DNA of 64,000 nucleotides from CADEFQ01 sp050249415 (GTDB lineage: Bacteria > Pseudomonadota > Gammaproteobacteria > Steroidobacterales > Steroidobacteraceae), in assembly GCA_050249415.1 (NCBI GenBank), contig JBFWQO010000002.1, positions 124,001 through 188,000 on the forward strand, read 5' to 3'. A program made the position numbers and the translations under genes. A model generated the notes under the pieces. The model saw nothing but the letters and a program-made list of their open reading frames with translations. It was not told the DNA's origin and made no database searches. This document shows positions 8,208 to 16,894 of this stretch, one piece after another. How positions within the stretch are numbered: the stretch's first letter is position 1; each line of letters opens with the position of its first letter.

Positions 8208-8749
8208 TTGGCGCAATGTGCTTCCATATTGAAACTGCTGGAAGCGCTCCGGAAACTGCAAGCGCTTGCGACCCCGGGGGTGCAATCGCGAGACGTCGCT
8301 GCGCTGCTGCGGGTTTCAAACAGCAACGCAACCACCATCCTCCGACGCCTCGCCGCCAATGGAATGATCATCCATCTTAGCCGCGGTCGATGGCTCGTGA
8401 ACCAGAAGATCGACCGCTTCGCATTGCCCGAGCTGATCATCGCGCCCTATCCGGCCTACATCTCGTTGCAGTCGGCGCTGTTCCATCAAGGGATGGTCGA
8501 GCAGCTTCCCTCGTTCACATACGCGGTCATGCCATCCCGACTCCCGAGAAGGCGCTCTTCGATCTCATCTATCTCGCGCCAGAAAGATCGCGTGTGTTCT
8601 CGAAACTTCCGTAACTCACCATCCCGCACCGCTTCCAGTGGCAGCGTCTGAAGGAATATACCGGGCAGGTGAAATCTCCTGGCCCACGCGCGTTCATCGC
8701 CGGGCGGATCAAGGCGATCAGATCCGCTTCCTCGAATTCACGGGCCTGA
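8199..8749 (+). pseudogene. Decayed AbiEi-family (type IV) antitoxin-like regulator
   Basis: The first part encodes a winged-helix N-terminus with the pattern VQSRDVAALLRVSNSNAT and then YISLQSALFHQGMVEQ. Near 8527 the frame must shift, after which TPEKALFDLIYLAPERSRVF appears in the next frame. That frame meets TAA at 8612-8614 and then continues with FQWQRLKEYTGQVKSPGPRA to a stop at 8747. Roughly 40 residues usually found between the two blocks are missing. So there is an internal deletion with frameshift plus a nonsense codon. No AbiEii toxin is adjacent. Confidence 0.75.
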
Positions 8750-8846
8750 GGGGACGAAAAGGGCCGATCGACGGTCATTGCCCGGGATGGCCGCCCGGTA
8801 GCGGCCCTCCTGCCCCACAGGGACTCCGGGATCGGACTATGGGCAA

Positions 8847-8874
8847 ATGCCGATGCCGATGCCGATGCCGATGC
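8847..8874. repeat. Hexanucleotide tandem repeat, ATGCCG x4
   Basis: Four perfect ATGCCG units (8847-8870) plus ATGC, in the 208-bp gap between the two pseudogenes (8750-8957). No gene is seen in this gap. Confidence 0.9.
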
Positions 8875-8957
8875 GCTGAATGCTCCCGGATCCGGTAGAG
8901 GTGAAGCGGTTTCGAATACGATTGAGTTCACGCAAACGCTGCGAGGACTCCCGCTCC

Positions 8958-9908
8958 ATGGCGATACGATTCTCGTCGACCGGCCTCATCTTGAGTGACG
9001 CCGCCGCCGCGTATTCCCTTCTCGCCTTCGTCGATGCAGTTTTGCGCGGCGTCGGACAGGTGATGCTGATGAACAACGCCTAGACCGGCCTCCTCTTCCT
9101 CGCGGGGATTTTCCTCAACTCGGTGCTGCTCGGCGCCGACCGCGTATCAATCCGGGACGGGCTCTACGGCTTCAACGGCGTGCTCGTCGCGATCGCGCTG
9201 CTCTGCTTCCTCGAGCCGAATCCCTTGACCTGGGGCTGCGTCATCTTCGCGGCCGCGGGGCCGACGATCGTCATGGCGGCGATGGTCTCCCTGCTCGACA
9301 CTTGAAAGATCCCCGCGCTCACGGCGCCGTTCGTGTTCACGTCATTGTGCTTTTTCCTCGCGACGGCGCGCTTCGGCAGGCTCGAAACCACGGATCTCCT
9401 GCCGACCGCCGGCCTGCCGCAGACCGCGGCCGTGGAAGGCGTGGTGACTGCCGCGACCATTGGCGAGGGTCTCTTCAACGGAATCGCCCAGGTATTTTTC
9501 CAGGGCAGCCTGCTGGCTGGCATCGTGTTCGCGATCGGGCTGCTGGTCGGCTCATGGCGCGCGTGCGCGGCGGCGCTCGCGGGTTCCCTCGCCGGCATCC
9601 TTGTCGCCTCGGGCATGGGCGCGGCCGAGCCCGCGATCCGCGCCGGGGCGTTCGGCTTCAACAGCGTGCTGGTCGCGATCGCCTTCGGCGCCGTGTTCCG
9701 CGCACCGGGCCGCGCCGCCACTTTCACCTACGCGTTGCTCGCGACCGTCGCGACGCCGGTGGTGTTCGCGGCCGTGTCAGCCGCACTTGAACCGCTCGGT
9801 GTGCCGGCGCTCACGCTGCCCTTCGTGCTCGTCACGTGGCTGTTCCTGTTTGCGAGCCGGCGATTCCGGGGGCTATCGCGAGCTGCCGTCGAAGACTCGT
9901 CTCACTGA
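8958..9908 (+). pseudogene. Urea transporter with two in-frame stop codons
   Basis: One reading frame over about 317 codons encodes a urea-transporter (UT) family membrane protein with its two-fold repeat: TGLLFLAGIFLNS, GLYGFNGVLVAIAL and IPALTAPFVF in the first half, GSLLAGIVFAIGL, GAFGFNSVLVAIAF and VPALTLPFVLVTW in the second. The frame is broken by TAG at 9081-9083 and TGA at 9303-9305. TGA falls before KIPALTAPF where Trp is plausible (TGG to TGA), and TAG where Gln is plausible (CAG to TAG). No frameshift is seen. The 3' end overlaps the convergent TonB receptor by 36 bp. No urease genes are nearby. Confidence 0.85.
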
Positions 9909-11909
9909 CAGGCGGACGTAAGGGCCGATCCCGAGTCTGCGCGTCTCGGTGTAATCGAGCGGCGCACTGCCACGGACTCCGGAGAAGATCTCGCGCTTCC
10001 TCTCAGCCGCCCGGTCGGTCAGGTTGTCGAATTCGAGGCGCACGTTCCAGGCGGGTGCGGGTTCGAATTCCACGAACGCATCCACCGACGTTCCGAGCCG
10101 GTCGGTCCGGATCTCGTTGAACCGGTACTCTGTCTCGGTGCGCGCCAGTTCGACGACGAGGCCCCAGTGGGCCCGCCAGCGCAGCAGGTCCTGCGTGAAT
10201 GTTCCTGTCGCTTCCAGGGGCGCATCACCGGAGATGCGCCGCGACTCGCCCGTGGCCGGATCGGTCGCGCGGCTGTCGCGCCACAAGGCGTCGATCTTGA
10301 GGCGCATCGGCGGCAGCCCTCGCCATTGCATCGGCAGCGTCAGATTGAGCTCGAACTCGTTGCGCTCGCCGGCGCCGATATTGCCGATGCCGTCGAACGG
10401 CGTCGCGCCGGCAATTGGAATGCGATCCACGAGATCCGCGATCTGCTCGTGGCGCGCTGCCAGTACCAACGCCGCACCCTGCGTGAAATGCCGCTCCCAC
10501 GCGAGTTCGGTGCGCCACGTCTGGTCGGGCTCGAGATCGGGGTTGCCCGCGGTGACGGTCTGCGACGTGAGCGAAGCCGAGCTCACGAAATCGCCGAAGT
10601 CGAGTTGTCCCACCTCGCGCTCGACCAGCAGGCGCCACTGGTCGGCGGACGTCGGCGCCCATGACAGCTGTGCCCTCGGCTTGGTGAAGAAGAACGTCTT
10701 GCCGAGGTGGCTGTCGCCGCTCTGGCTCAGCTGCGAGCGCTCGAATCGCAACCCGGACTCGAGCAGCCAGCGCGAGGAGATCCGCCATGTCGCCGTCGCG
10801 AACACCTCGCCACGAAGTTCCTCGACACGCACGTCTGCGGCCGGCAACGGGATTTCGATACCGTTCTCGGTCAACCCGCTGTGGCTATCCAGTGTGTTCA
10901 AGGCGGCTTCGAGACCACCTTCCAGCGCCAGGCGATCGCCGTTGTGCCGCAGCGTGCCGCGCGCAATCGACTCGCTGGCATCCGCGTCCTCGCGCGAGGA
11001 TGCACGCTCGTCGCCCGCGGCACTGCGCTCGCCGCCCCGTTCACGGGTGTTGCGCTGGATGCCGAAGACCTCGAGCTGCAGGCCGTCGGACAACGGGCGT
11101 TCGTAATGGGCGCTCAGCTCCGAATTTCGCTTGTCCTTGAACTCATCGCCGGTCGCCAGGGAGATCGCCGGCACGATCCTGTCGTCGACGATGTGCGCAG
11201 CGAACTTCTCCCGCCTCAGCGCAGCGTGCACCCGCAGGTTCCCCGCCCCGGCGCCGGACTGGTAGTTCGTCGCCAGCTCTGCGACCCGCGCGCCTTCGTC
11301 CTGCGAGTAGCGACCGTCGCGCAGGATGGCGCCGTCCGCGGAAATGCGGGGGCGTGTACCGCTGCCGTGCTCGTCATCGACCGTGCGGTAAAGCGCGCCG
11401 GAGAGCTCGAACAGCTTGTCCCCGGACTGGCGCGAGAACTCGCCGGCAATGCGAGGTGCGTGAAAACCCCGGCGATACGTTGCCTCACCGACCTCGACCG
11501 CAGAGCGGGTCGCCAGATCGCGCACGCGAACGATGTTCGCCAGCACGAACTGGCCCTGCATGTCGATGCCGGGCGCGCCAGCGCGGATCAGTTCGATGTG
11601 ATCGACCGTACCGGCCGGAATCCGGCGCAGCAGCGCTTCGAGCGTTTCGTGCTTGCTGGCCGGACGGCTTCCGTCGATGAGCACATTGCCGGCGGCATCC
11701 GCATAGCCCCGGATGTCGGGATCGATGTCGCTGAACTTGTACCCCGGCAGCAGCATGAGCATGTCGAACGCCGAATACGGCTGGGCCTGCGCGAAGAAGG
11801 CTGCGCCGTACTCGGTCACGGGTGCGGCCGCGGTCTGCGCGGCGTGGGCTGCAGTGGCGTGCACGAGCAGCATCCAGGCCACGAAAACTCTGCAAAGGCG
11901 TATCGGCAC
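9873..11909 (-). CDS. TonB-dependent outer-membrane receptor
   Basis: A 678-residue receptor with signal peptide (cleavage likely after AAHA near residue 23), a short plug domain (LLPGYKF, VLIDGSRPASKHETLEALLRR, IELIRAGAPGID) and a C-terminal beta-barrel rich in alternating aromatic strands. The substrate is unknown. The start is GTG at 11909, with G-rich sequence upstream. It lies downstream of, and in the same direction as, the kinase gene, but has its own regulator-type box with a -10 about 50 nt before the start, so it is probably a target of the adjacent two-component system. Confidence 0.88.
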   Translation of the reverse strand: MPIRLCRVFVAWMLLVHATAAHAAQTAAAPVTEYGAAFFAQAQPYSAFDMLMLLPGYKFSDIDPDIRGYADAAGNVLIDGSRPASKHETLEALLRRIPAGTVDHIELIRAGAPGIDMQGQFVLANIVRVRDLATRSAVEVGEATYRRGFHAPRIAGEFSRQSGDKLFELSGALYRTVDDEHGSGTRPRISADGAILRDGRYSQDEGARVAELATNYQSGAGAGNLRVHAALRREKFAAHIVDDRIVPAISLATGDEFKDKRNSELSAHYERPLSDGLQLEVFGIQRNTRERGGERSAAGDERASSREDADASESIARGTLRHNGDRLALEGGLEAALNTLDSHSGLTENGIEIPLPAADVRVEELRGEVFATATWRISSRWLLESGLRFERSQLSQSGDSHLGKTFFFTKPRAQLSWAPTSADQWRLLVEREVGQLDFGDFVSSASLTSQTVTAGNPDLEPDQTWRTELAWERHFTQGAALVLAARHEQIADLVDRIPIAGATPFDGIGNIGAGERNEFELNLTLPMQWRGLPPMRLKIDALWRDSRATDPATGESRRISGDAPLEATGTFTQDLLRWRAHWGLVVELARTETEYRFNEIRTDRLGTSVDAFVEFEPAPAWNVRLEFDNLTDRAAERKREIFSGVRGSAPLDYTETRRLGIGPYVRLSVRRVFDGSSR

Positions 11910-11962
11910 GGCATTCCCCCCGGTCGGCTCCGCGCCTTCGATGCGCGGAACCCGTGCGATGG

Positions 11963-11996
11963 AGCATGCGCCGGGGCCGCTGACGAGCCGCCTGCG
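11963..11996 (-). promoter_or_regulatory. Response-regulator box and -10 of the TonB receptor gene
   Basis: On the minus strand: degenerate CGCAGG, 5 nt, CGTCAG, 11 nt, CATGCT. The layout equals that of the PepSY promoters at 14361-14433. Confidence 0.5.
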
Positions 11997-12001
11997 GGAA
12001 T

Positions 12002-12018
12002 CGTCAGGTTGCCGTCAG
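12002..12018 (+). promoter_or_regulatory. Second regulator box (CGTCAG x2) upstream of the TonB receptor
   Basis: CGTCAG, 5 nt, CGTCAG on the plus strand, an 11-bp repeat period, overlapping the stop codon of the kinase gene. Its orientation is opposite to the downstream receptor gene. No -10 follows it on the plus strand, so it is more likely an auxiliary site than a promoter. Confidence 0.5.
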
Positions 12019-13361
12019 CGGGTGAACGCCCAGGAAATCTTCACCCGCAAACCGCCGAGGTCCGAGCGCGAGAGCTCGATCCGGCCGCGGGTCGCCCCGA
12101 CGAGATCGTGCGCGATCGCAAGCCCGAGCCCGTGGCCGGTGCCCGCCTCGTCGAGCCGCCCTCCGCGCGCCATGGCCTCGCTGATCTGGTCGGGGGCGAT
12201 CCCCGGACCGTCGTCGTCGATGCAGATCTGACACTCGTAGGGGGAACCCGCGCCGCTGATCCGCACGCGGCGGCGCGCATGGTGCGAGGCGTTCTCGATG
12301 AGTGCGCCCATGAGCTCCGTGAAGTCCCCGGCTGCCACCGGGACGTGCATGTCGTCGGGCACTTCGACCTCGAAGACCAGGCGCTGGCCGAACTCGGTTC
12401 TCTCGACGACCCGGATGATCGACTCGATCAGGGACTGGGCCGCGGCGCTGCCACCCGCCGACGCGGCACGCACGGCTGCCGCGCGACTGCGCGCGAGCTC
12501 GCCCTCCACCGCCGCCGTCGCGGCATTGATCGCCCGATCGAGGCCATCCGCCGCGGCATGCGCGCCGGCCTCGCGTGCGCGACGGCTTTGCGCCGACAGC
12601 GCCGCGAGCGGTGTCTTCAACCCATGGGCCAGGTCGGCGGCCCGGCGACGCGCCCGCTCGAGATCGCGCTCGCGCGTATCGGCCAGCTCATTGATGGCAC
12701 GTATGAGAGGCTCGATCTCGAGTGGGTGAGCGGCATCCAGGCGCGCGCGGGGATCACGTTGCAGGGCTTCGAGCTCACTGCGAACGCGCCGCAGGGGACG
12801 TAGCCCGAGCTCCACCTGGACCCATGCGGCAGCCGACAGGATGACCCACAGCAACGCGAGGAACAATGCGAGCTCGGCACCGAACTGGGCGCGCGACTCG
12901 TGCAGCGGCGCGCTCCCGTAGCCGATCTGCAGCAATACATCCGCCTCGCCGCGCTCGGGCCGTACCACACGTTCAACGAGCAGCAGTTCCTTCTCGAAAG
13001 GACCTGCGTCGAGCCGATCGGACCACCTGCTCGCCGATGCACTGCCCGAGGCGGGCAACGCCTGATCCCAGAGCGAGCGCGAACGCAGCATCCCGCGCGG
13101 CGTCGACACCTGCCAGTACAGGCCGCTCGCCGGCTTCTCGAACCGTGCATCGCCGGGCCCGCGCGCGATCACGGGAACACCATCGGCACCGATCGATACG
13201 CCGGCGGCGAGCTGTTTCCCGTCGCGAATCAGCTCTTCCCTGACGCGCCGCTCGATGTGGCGTTCGAACAGGATCGTCATGCCGACCCAGGATCCGGCCA
13301 GCGCGAGGAGGATCGCGATGGCCGCACCGAGCAGCAGGCGCACGCGCAAGGAACGCTGCAC
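12015..13361 (-). CDS. Sensor histidine kinase, PhoQ-like
   Basis: An inner-membrane kinase of 448 residues: TM1 about 10-30, periplasmic sensor to about 155, TM2 about 160-180, HAMP-like linker, phosphoacceptor helix with AHGLKTPLAAL (HxLKTP form as in PhoQ rather than HELRTP), and an ATPase domain with N-box NASHHA and DDGPGI and GHGLGLAI motifs. It follows the regulator gene on the minus strand with abutting ends. The signal is unknown. The PepSY proteins and the TonB receptor are the likely regulated neighbours. Confidence 0.92.
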   Translation of the reverse strand: MQRSLRVRLLLGAAIAILLALAGSWVGMTILFERHIERRVREELIRDGKQLAAGVSIGADGVPVIARGPGDARFEKPASGLYWQVSTPRGMLRSRSLWDQALPASGSASASRWSDRLDAGPFEKELLLVERVVRPERGEADVLLQIGYGSAPLHESRAQFGAELALFLALLWVILSAAAWVQVELGLRPLRRVRSELEALQRDPRARLDAAHPLEIEPLIRAINELADTRERDLERARRRAADLAHGLKTPLAALSAQSRRAREAGAHAAADGLDRAINAATAAVEGELARSRAAAVRAASAGGSAAAQSLIESIIRVVERTEFGQRLVFEVEVPDDMHVPVAAGDFTELMGALIENASHHARRRVRISGAGSPYECQICIDDDGPGIAPDQISEAMARGGRLDEAGTGHGLGLAIAHDLVGATRGRIELSRSDLGGLRVKISWAFTR

Positions 13362-14026
13362 TACGCACCATTCTGCGCGAGCGCATAACCGAAGCCGCGG
13401 CGCGTCTCGATGACATCGGGCCCGATCTTGCGGCGCAGCCGTACCACCAGTGCCTCGATGGCGTTCGAATCGTTGGTGTCGCTCGCGCCGTAGAGGTGCT
13501 CGGCCAGCTCACCCGTCGATATCGGGCAGCCCGCGTGATGGGCCAGGTAGTGCAGGAAGCGGAATTCCAGTTGCGACAGGCGAACGGGGCGCCCCGCGTA
13601 GGTCGCCGACATGCGGGAGGTATCCAGCACCAGCTTGCCGACCTCGATCGCCGGTGAGGCGTGCCCCGCCGCCCGGCGCAGCAGCGCGCGCACACGCGCG
13701 ACCAGTTCCGGAATCTGGAACGGCTTGCCGAGGTAGTCGTCCGCGCCCGCCTCGATACCGTCGACCTTCTCGGTCCAGTCGCTGCGCGCGGAAACGATCA
13801 GGACCGGAAAGTCCCGCTGCGCGCTGCGCCAGCGCTTGAGGACGGACAATCCATCGAGCTTCGGCAGGCCGAGATCGAGCACGACCGCGGCGTAATCCTC
13901 GGTGCTGCCCTTGAACCAGGCAGCCTCACCGTCGCCCGCGGTGTCGACGATGAATCCCGCGCCCTGCAGCGCCCGCGCCAGATCCTGCGCGACATCGATG
14001 TCGTCCTCGACCACGAGCAGGCGCAA
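13361..14026 (-). CDS. OmpR/PhoB-family response regulator
   Basis: A 221-residue regulator: receiver domain about 1-115 with acidic pocket EDD and phosphoacceptor Asp in VVLDLGLP, Lys in GKPFQ, and a winged-helix DNA-binding domain about 125-218 ending in RRGFGYAL. Translation starts at TTG immediately after the TGA of the PepSY gene (TGATTG), so the two are coupled. It probably binds the CGTCAG direct repeats in the PepSY intergenic region and before the TonB receptor. Confidence 0.93.
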   Translation of the reverse strand: MRLLVVEDDIDVAQDLARALQGAGFIVDTAGDGEAAWFKGSTEDYAAVVLDLGLPKLDGLSVLKRWRSAQRDFPVLIVSARSDWTEKVDGIEAGADDYLGKPFQIPELVARVRALLRRAAGHASPAIEVGKLVLDTSRMSATYAGRPVRLSQLEFRFLHYLAHHAGCPISTGELAEHLYGASDTNDSNAIEALVVRLRRKIGPDVIETRRGFGYALAQNGA

Positions 14027-14353
14027 TCAGTCGTCCTCGATTTTCAATACCGCCCCCGTGGCGGCGTTGATCTTGATTTCCCGGACACGCCCGGTGTCGG
14101 TCAACACCTTGATCTCGTAGATCAGGACACCGTGCTTGTTGCTCTCGAGTTCCACTTCGATCACGTCGCCGGGAACCTGTGCCGCCGCGATGGCCAGCAC
14201 CTTTGCCAGGGGCAATACTTCACCGCGGCGCAGCGCCTCCCGGACAATGTCCTGCTCGCCCTTCTCGCCGCCGATCGCGACGTTCTGCGTCACATCGAGC
14301 CACAGCAGCGAGAGCAGCAGCGACCCGCCAAACACCCACGTTACATGCTTCAT
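14027..14353 (-). CDS. PepSY-domain protein, signal-anchored
   Basis: A 108-residue exported or membrane-anchored protein: hydrophobic N-terminal segment (about residues 3-20), then one PepSY domain ending in INAATGAVLKIEDD. PepSY domains are thought to inhibit proteases or modulate signalling in the envelope. The start is set at the ATG at 14353, because the -10 GACAAT lies 7 nt before it. It is the first gene of the PepSY-regulator-kinase operon and is divergent from a second PepSY gene. Confidence 0.82.
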   Translation of the reverse strand: MKHVTWVFGGSLLLSLLWLDVTQNVAIGGEKGEQDIVREALRRGEVLPLAKVLAIAAAQVPGDVIEVELESNKHGVLIYEIKVLTDTGRVREIKINAATGAVLKIEDD

Positions 14354-14360
14354 GCCTGCC

Positions 14361-14394
14361 ATTGTCGCGAGAGCAACCTGACGGCGGCCTGACG
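14361..14394 (-). promoter_or_regulatory. Regulator box and -10 of the PepSY-regulator-kinase operon
   Basis: On the minus strand: CGTCAG, 5 nt, CGTCAG, 11 nt, GACAAT, then 7 nt to the ATG. The perfect 11-bp repeat next to an OmpR-family regulator suggests autoregulation. Confidence 0.65.
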
Positions 14395-14399
14395 GCGGG

Positions 14400-14433
14400 C
14401 GTCCGCTTGCCGTCAGCCATCGCAGGCTATCTT
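14400..14433 (+). promoter_or_regulatory. Regulator box and -10 of the plus-strand PepSY gene
   Basis: CGTCCG, 5 nt, CGTCAG, 11 nt, TATCTT. It has the same geometry as the divergent promoter, with one degenerate half-site. Confidence 0.55.
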
Positions 14434-14475
14434 GCCACCCGCATGCCAATTCCGGCAAAAATCAGGAGCAGGATC

Positions 14476-14787
14476 ATGACTAACCGAACGACGCTCGGCG
14501 GCGCCCTCGCACTGGCGGGGCTGATGGCCCTGGGTGGCACTGCGATCGTTTCCGCACAGACCGCACCGGCAAGCCCGTCGGCTGCCCCGGTTCCCGCCAC
14601 CACGCTCAGCCTCGGCGACATCGAGAGCCGGATGAATGCACAGGGCATCACGATCAAGGAGATCGAGTTGGAAGGCCTGCTCGCCGAGGTCGAAGGCCAT
14701 GATGCGCAGGGCCGCAAGGTCGAGCTCACGCTCGATCGTCGCAGCGGCGAGGTCCTGTCGCGCAAGGCCAAGAACAAGACGAAGTAA
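14476..14787 (+). CDS. Secreted PepSY-like protein
   Basis: A 103-residue protein with a signal peptide (cleavage likely after VSAQ near residue 26), an Ala/Pro linker, and one PepSY domain (about 42-100) ending in a Lys-rich tail. The ATG at 14476 has AGGAG upstream. Divergent from the first PepSY gene and preceded by a box for the adjacent regulator, so it is probably induced by that two-component system. It may bind metals or the kinase sensor domain, but that is speculation. Confidence 0.82.
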   Translation: MTNRTTLGGALALAGLMALGGTAIVSAQTAPASPSAAPVPATTLSLGDIESRMNAQGITIKEIELEGLLAEVEGHDAQGRKVELTLDRRSGEVLSRKAKNKTK

Positions 14788-14797
14788 TGTGCTGGGC

Positions 14798-14850
14798 TCG
14801 CCGCCACCGGTCGCGCCGACTGATTCGGCTGGCGCGACCGGTGGCGGCGA
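14798..14850. terminator. Strong bidirectional hairpin between convergent genes
   Basis: Two perfectly complementary 20-nt arms (14798-14817 and 14831-14850) around a 13-nt loop, between the PepSY stop (14787) and the convergent lipoprotein stop (14864). There is no U-run, but position and stem length suit a terminator for both strands. Confidence 0.75.
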
Positions 14851-14863
14851 TTCCGATGGGGCC

Positions 14864-15643
14864 CTAATTGGCCATGCGCGCAAACGTTTCCGTCAGATCG
14901 TTACGAATCGTCTTCTTGGTATCGTTGATCTGCTTCCATTCCGGCTGCTTGAGCAGGACTTCCTCCTTGTAGACTTCCTTGGCCGCTTCGCCACGCGCCT
15001 GTGCTTCCGGCGATCCGTATTGCTTGACGAGTACCGCCGTGGGGTTCGTGCCGGCGGGAGCACGCTCGAGGTACATCGTGTAGGCCAGCAGGGCCCCCGT
15101 CGATTTCTGGTGTGCCATGTTCGGAACAATGTACTTTTCCGTGTAGGACTTGTACTCGGCGGGCGTCACCAGCGCCTCGTAGTGATTCACCGCAAAATAG
15201 GACGATGGCGCCGCGGAATCCGCCGAGTCACTGGCGTCATGCACAAGGACATCGGCCTGGCGCACCTGCATGCATGGGTCGCCGAGTGTCTGCATCCACT
15301 GCTGCAAGCTCGACTCGTCCTTGAAATCCAGGATCGCGAGAGACTTGAATCCTGTCGGTTCCGGGCCCGGTTGTGCACTCAGCACCGCGACTCGCAGAAC
15401 GCCGGGAGCCTGGCGTGCCGCAACCATGCGCTCGGCAAACTCCTTCGACTCCGGCGCGCTCGCCGCGACCGTTACCAGCGCGTGTGCGGGTTCGACGGAC
15501 GCCACAACAGGGGGCGCAGAGTTCGTGGCCGCTGCGGATGATCTGCCCGCGTCCGCATTATTGCCACTGCACGCCGCCAACATCGTGCACGCGAGAATTG
15601 ACGCGCCCGTCGTGACTTCCTTCAGAAAACCTGCGATCTGCAT
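14864..15643 (-). CDS. Secreted lipoprotein of unknown function
   Basis: A 259-residue predicted lipoprotein with lipobox MLAAC near residue 24. Not recognised beyond this. The C-terminal part (YEALVTPAEYKSYTEKYIVP, then GALLAYTMYLE) resembles the same part of the protein at 16855-18036, suggesting a shared domain. The ATG at 15643 has GGGAG upstream. An upstream GTG is rejected because it lies inside the promoter. The promoter carries a TGTCAG direct repeat identical in geometry to that of the porin near tctD. Confidence 0.65.
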   Translation of the reverse strand: MQIAGFLKEVTTGASILACTMLAACSGNNADAGRSSAAATNSAPPVVASVEPAHALVTVAASAPESKEFAERMVAARQAPGVLRVAVLSAQPGPEPTGFKSLAILDFKDESSLQQWMQTLGDPCMQVRQADVLVHDASDSADSAAPSSYFAVNHYEALVTPAEYKSYTEKYIVPNMAHQKSTGALLAYTMYLERAPAGTNPTAVLVKQYGSPEAQARGEAAKEVYKEEVLLKQPEWKQINDTKKTIRNDLTETFARMAN

Positions 15644-15683
15644 ACATAACTCCCTGCTCAGCCATCTGTGAAAACCAGACGCA

Positions 15684-15717
15684 AGTCTAGGCTCGATCAC
15701 CTGACATCAATCTGACA
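15684..15717 (-). promoter_or_regulatory. Direct-repeat regulator box and -10 of the lipoprotein gene
   Basis: On the minus strand: TGTCAG, 5 nt, TGTCAG, 11 nt, TAGACT. The repeats also match the core of a Pho box (TGTCA with 11-bp period). Confidence 0.65.
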
Positions 15718-16894
15718 TCCGGTTGGCATAACAAGCCCCTCCTCGCGTGCGCGTCAACTGCGCCTCGGCTTGACGGAGAATGTTCCCGCGCAAGGGGAGA
15801 AAAATGCCCTGGTCGAGGACGATTGCCTGCCCTTCCCGGCTGAGCACGAATCGAGCCCACTCACCCAGAAGCGGATCCATCGTCCCCTCGGCCAAGGGCG
15901 CGATCAAGAGATTGATGGAGCGAGTAAGGGGATAGCGCCCGTCGTAGACGTTTTGCTGTGTGGGCTCAACACCCGGTTCCGAGTCTCCTTCGGCAACGGC
16001 CAGAACTTTGACCGCCGGTGTGACATGCCCCAGCGCTGTGATTCCGATAGCGCCCGGACTCCGGGCAACCTGCGCGAGCACGGAACTGTCGTCATCTGCC
16101 GCGACCACGCTACGACTACTCCACTGCACCATTCGATCGTCTATCTGCAACACGCGTTTGCGAAGGGCGGCTGCCTTGGCGGAATCTTCCCGGATACCGC
16201 CACCGCCACCCAACACAACCACGGGACGCCCTTGCCAAACGGGCGAGGTCAAGCCGAGATCTCCCCACGTGTTCACGGGCGGATGCCCTCGGAGGCGCTC
16301 TGCCGAATAGATGCCGTCGATTTGCCTGAATGTCAGGCTGTCGAGCGGATTCGCGGGATGCACGACAAGCACCACCGTATCGACAAAGCCAAAGTGCCGA
16401 AAGCTTCCGATCGCGACCGGAATCGCGATCGGGTCCATCCCGCCGTGCGCGATCCGAAAGGCCGCACGATCGTCCGCCAACAACTCTCGCGACATGAATG
16501 CAAAGTGGCGCTTGCCTTCAATGAATTCCCGTAGAGTCCTGCTGAATTGCGCTTGCGGAGCCTCATAGGGCGGCGGAACCACGATCCGCACGCGCACTTG
16601 TCTCGACTGGAATGCGGAAATCCAGCGCCTCACCAGATCTGGAAGGATCGCCGGCGCGCTGCCGTGTCGCTCACCCGAAACGACTTTGCACGGAATAAAT
16701 GCCAGAAGTGATCCGTCCAGATCCGGGCGCACCAACTCCGGCTTGGGCAGTGGCCGTCCATCGGAGTTCTCCACGGCGCCGATCGGGTGCGCGCATAGAC
16801 ACATCGCGACAGCGGCGGCGATTCCGGCGAATTTGCTGCCCCCACCGGAACACGTCAGTTCCGGGTGGTTTCGACCGGAACTGCCAACGTCCAT
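15707..16894 (-). CDS. PstS-like periplasmic substrate-binding protein (copy 2)
   Basis: A 395-residue exported protein related to PstS-type phosphate-binding proteins: VNTWGDLGL, RQIDGIYSAERL, YPLTRSINLL and the C-terminal LSREGQAIVLDQGIFLPL are typical. The N-terminus has a long pre-segment before the hydrophobic stretch (about 22-40). It is a paralogue of the protein at 20635-21822. Its start overlaps the preceding gene by 40 bp. No Pst permease or ATPase genes are visible, so it may act outside a classical ABC importer. Confidence 0.75.
   Translation of the reverse strand: MDVGSSGRNHPELTCSGGGSKFAGIAAAVAMCLCAHPIGAVENSDGRPLPKPELVRPDLDGSLLAFIPCKVVSGERHGSAPAILPDLVRRWISAFQSRQVRVRIVVPPPYEAPQAQFSRTLREFIEGKRHFAFMSRELLADDRAAFRIAHGGMDPIAIPVAIGSFRHFGFVDTVVLVVHPANPLDSLTFRQIDGIYSAERLRGHPPVNTWGDLGLTSPVWQGRPVVVLGGGGGIREDSAKAAALRKRVLQIDDRMVQWSSRSVVAADDDSSVLAQVARSPGAIGITALGHVTPAVKVLAVAEGDSEPGVEPTQQNVYDGRYPLTRSINLLIAPLAEGTMDPLLGEWARFVLSREGQAIVLDQGIFLPLRGNILRQAEAQLTRTRGGACYANRMSD

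Noticed and set aside
8847..8874. Short tandem repeat as a possible CRISPR array
   Set aside because: Units are 6 bp with no spacers and no cas genes; it is a microsatellite.
9081..9305. TAG/TGA in the urea transporter as pyrrolysine or selenocysteine codons
   Set aside because: Two different stops in one frame, no SECIS-like hairpin noticed after TGA, and residues expected there are ordinary Gln and Trp. Nonsense mutation is simpler.
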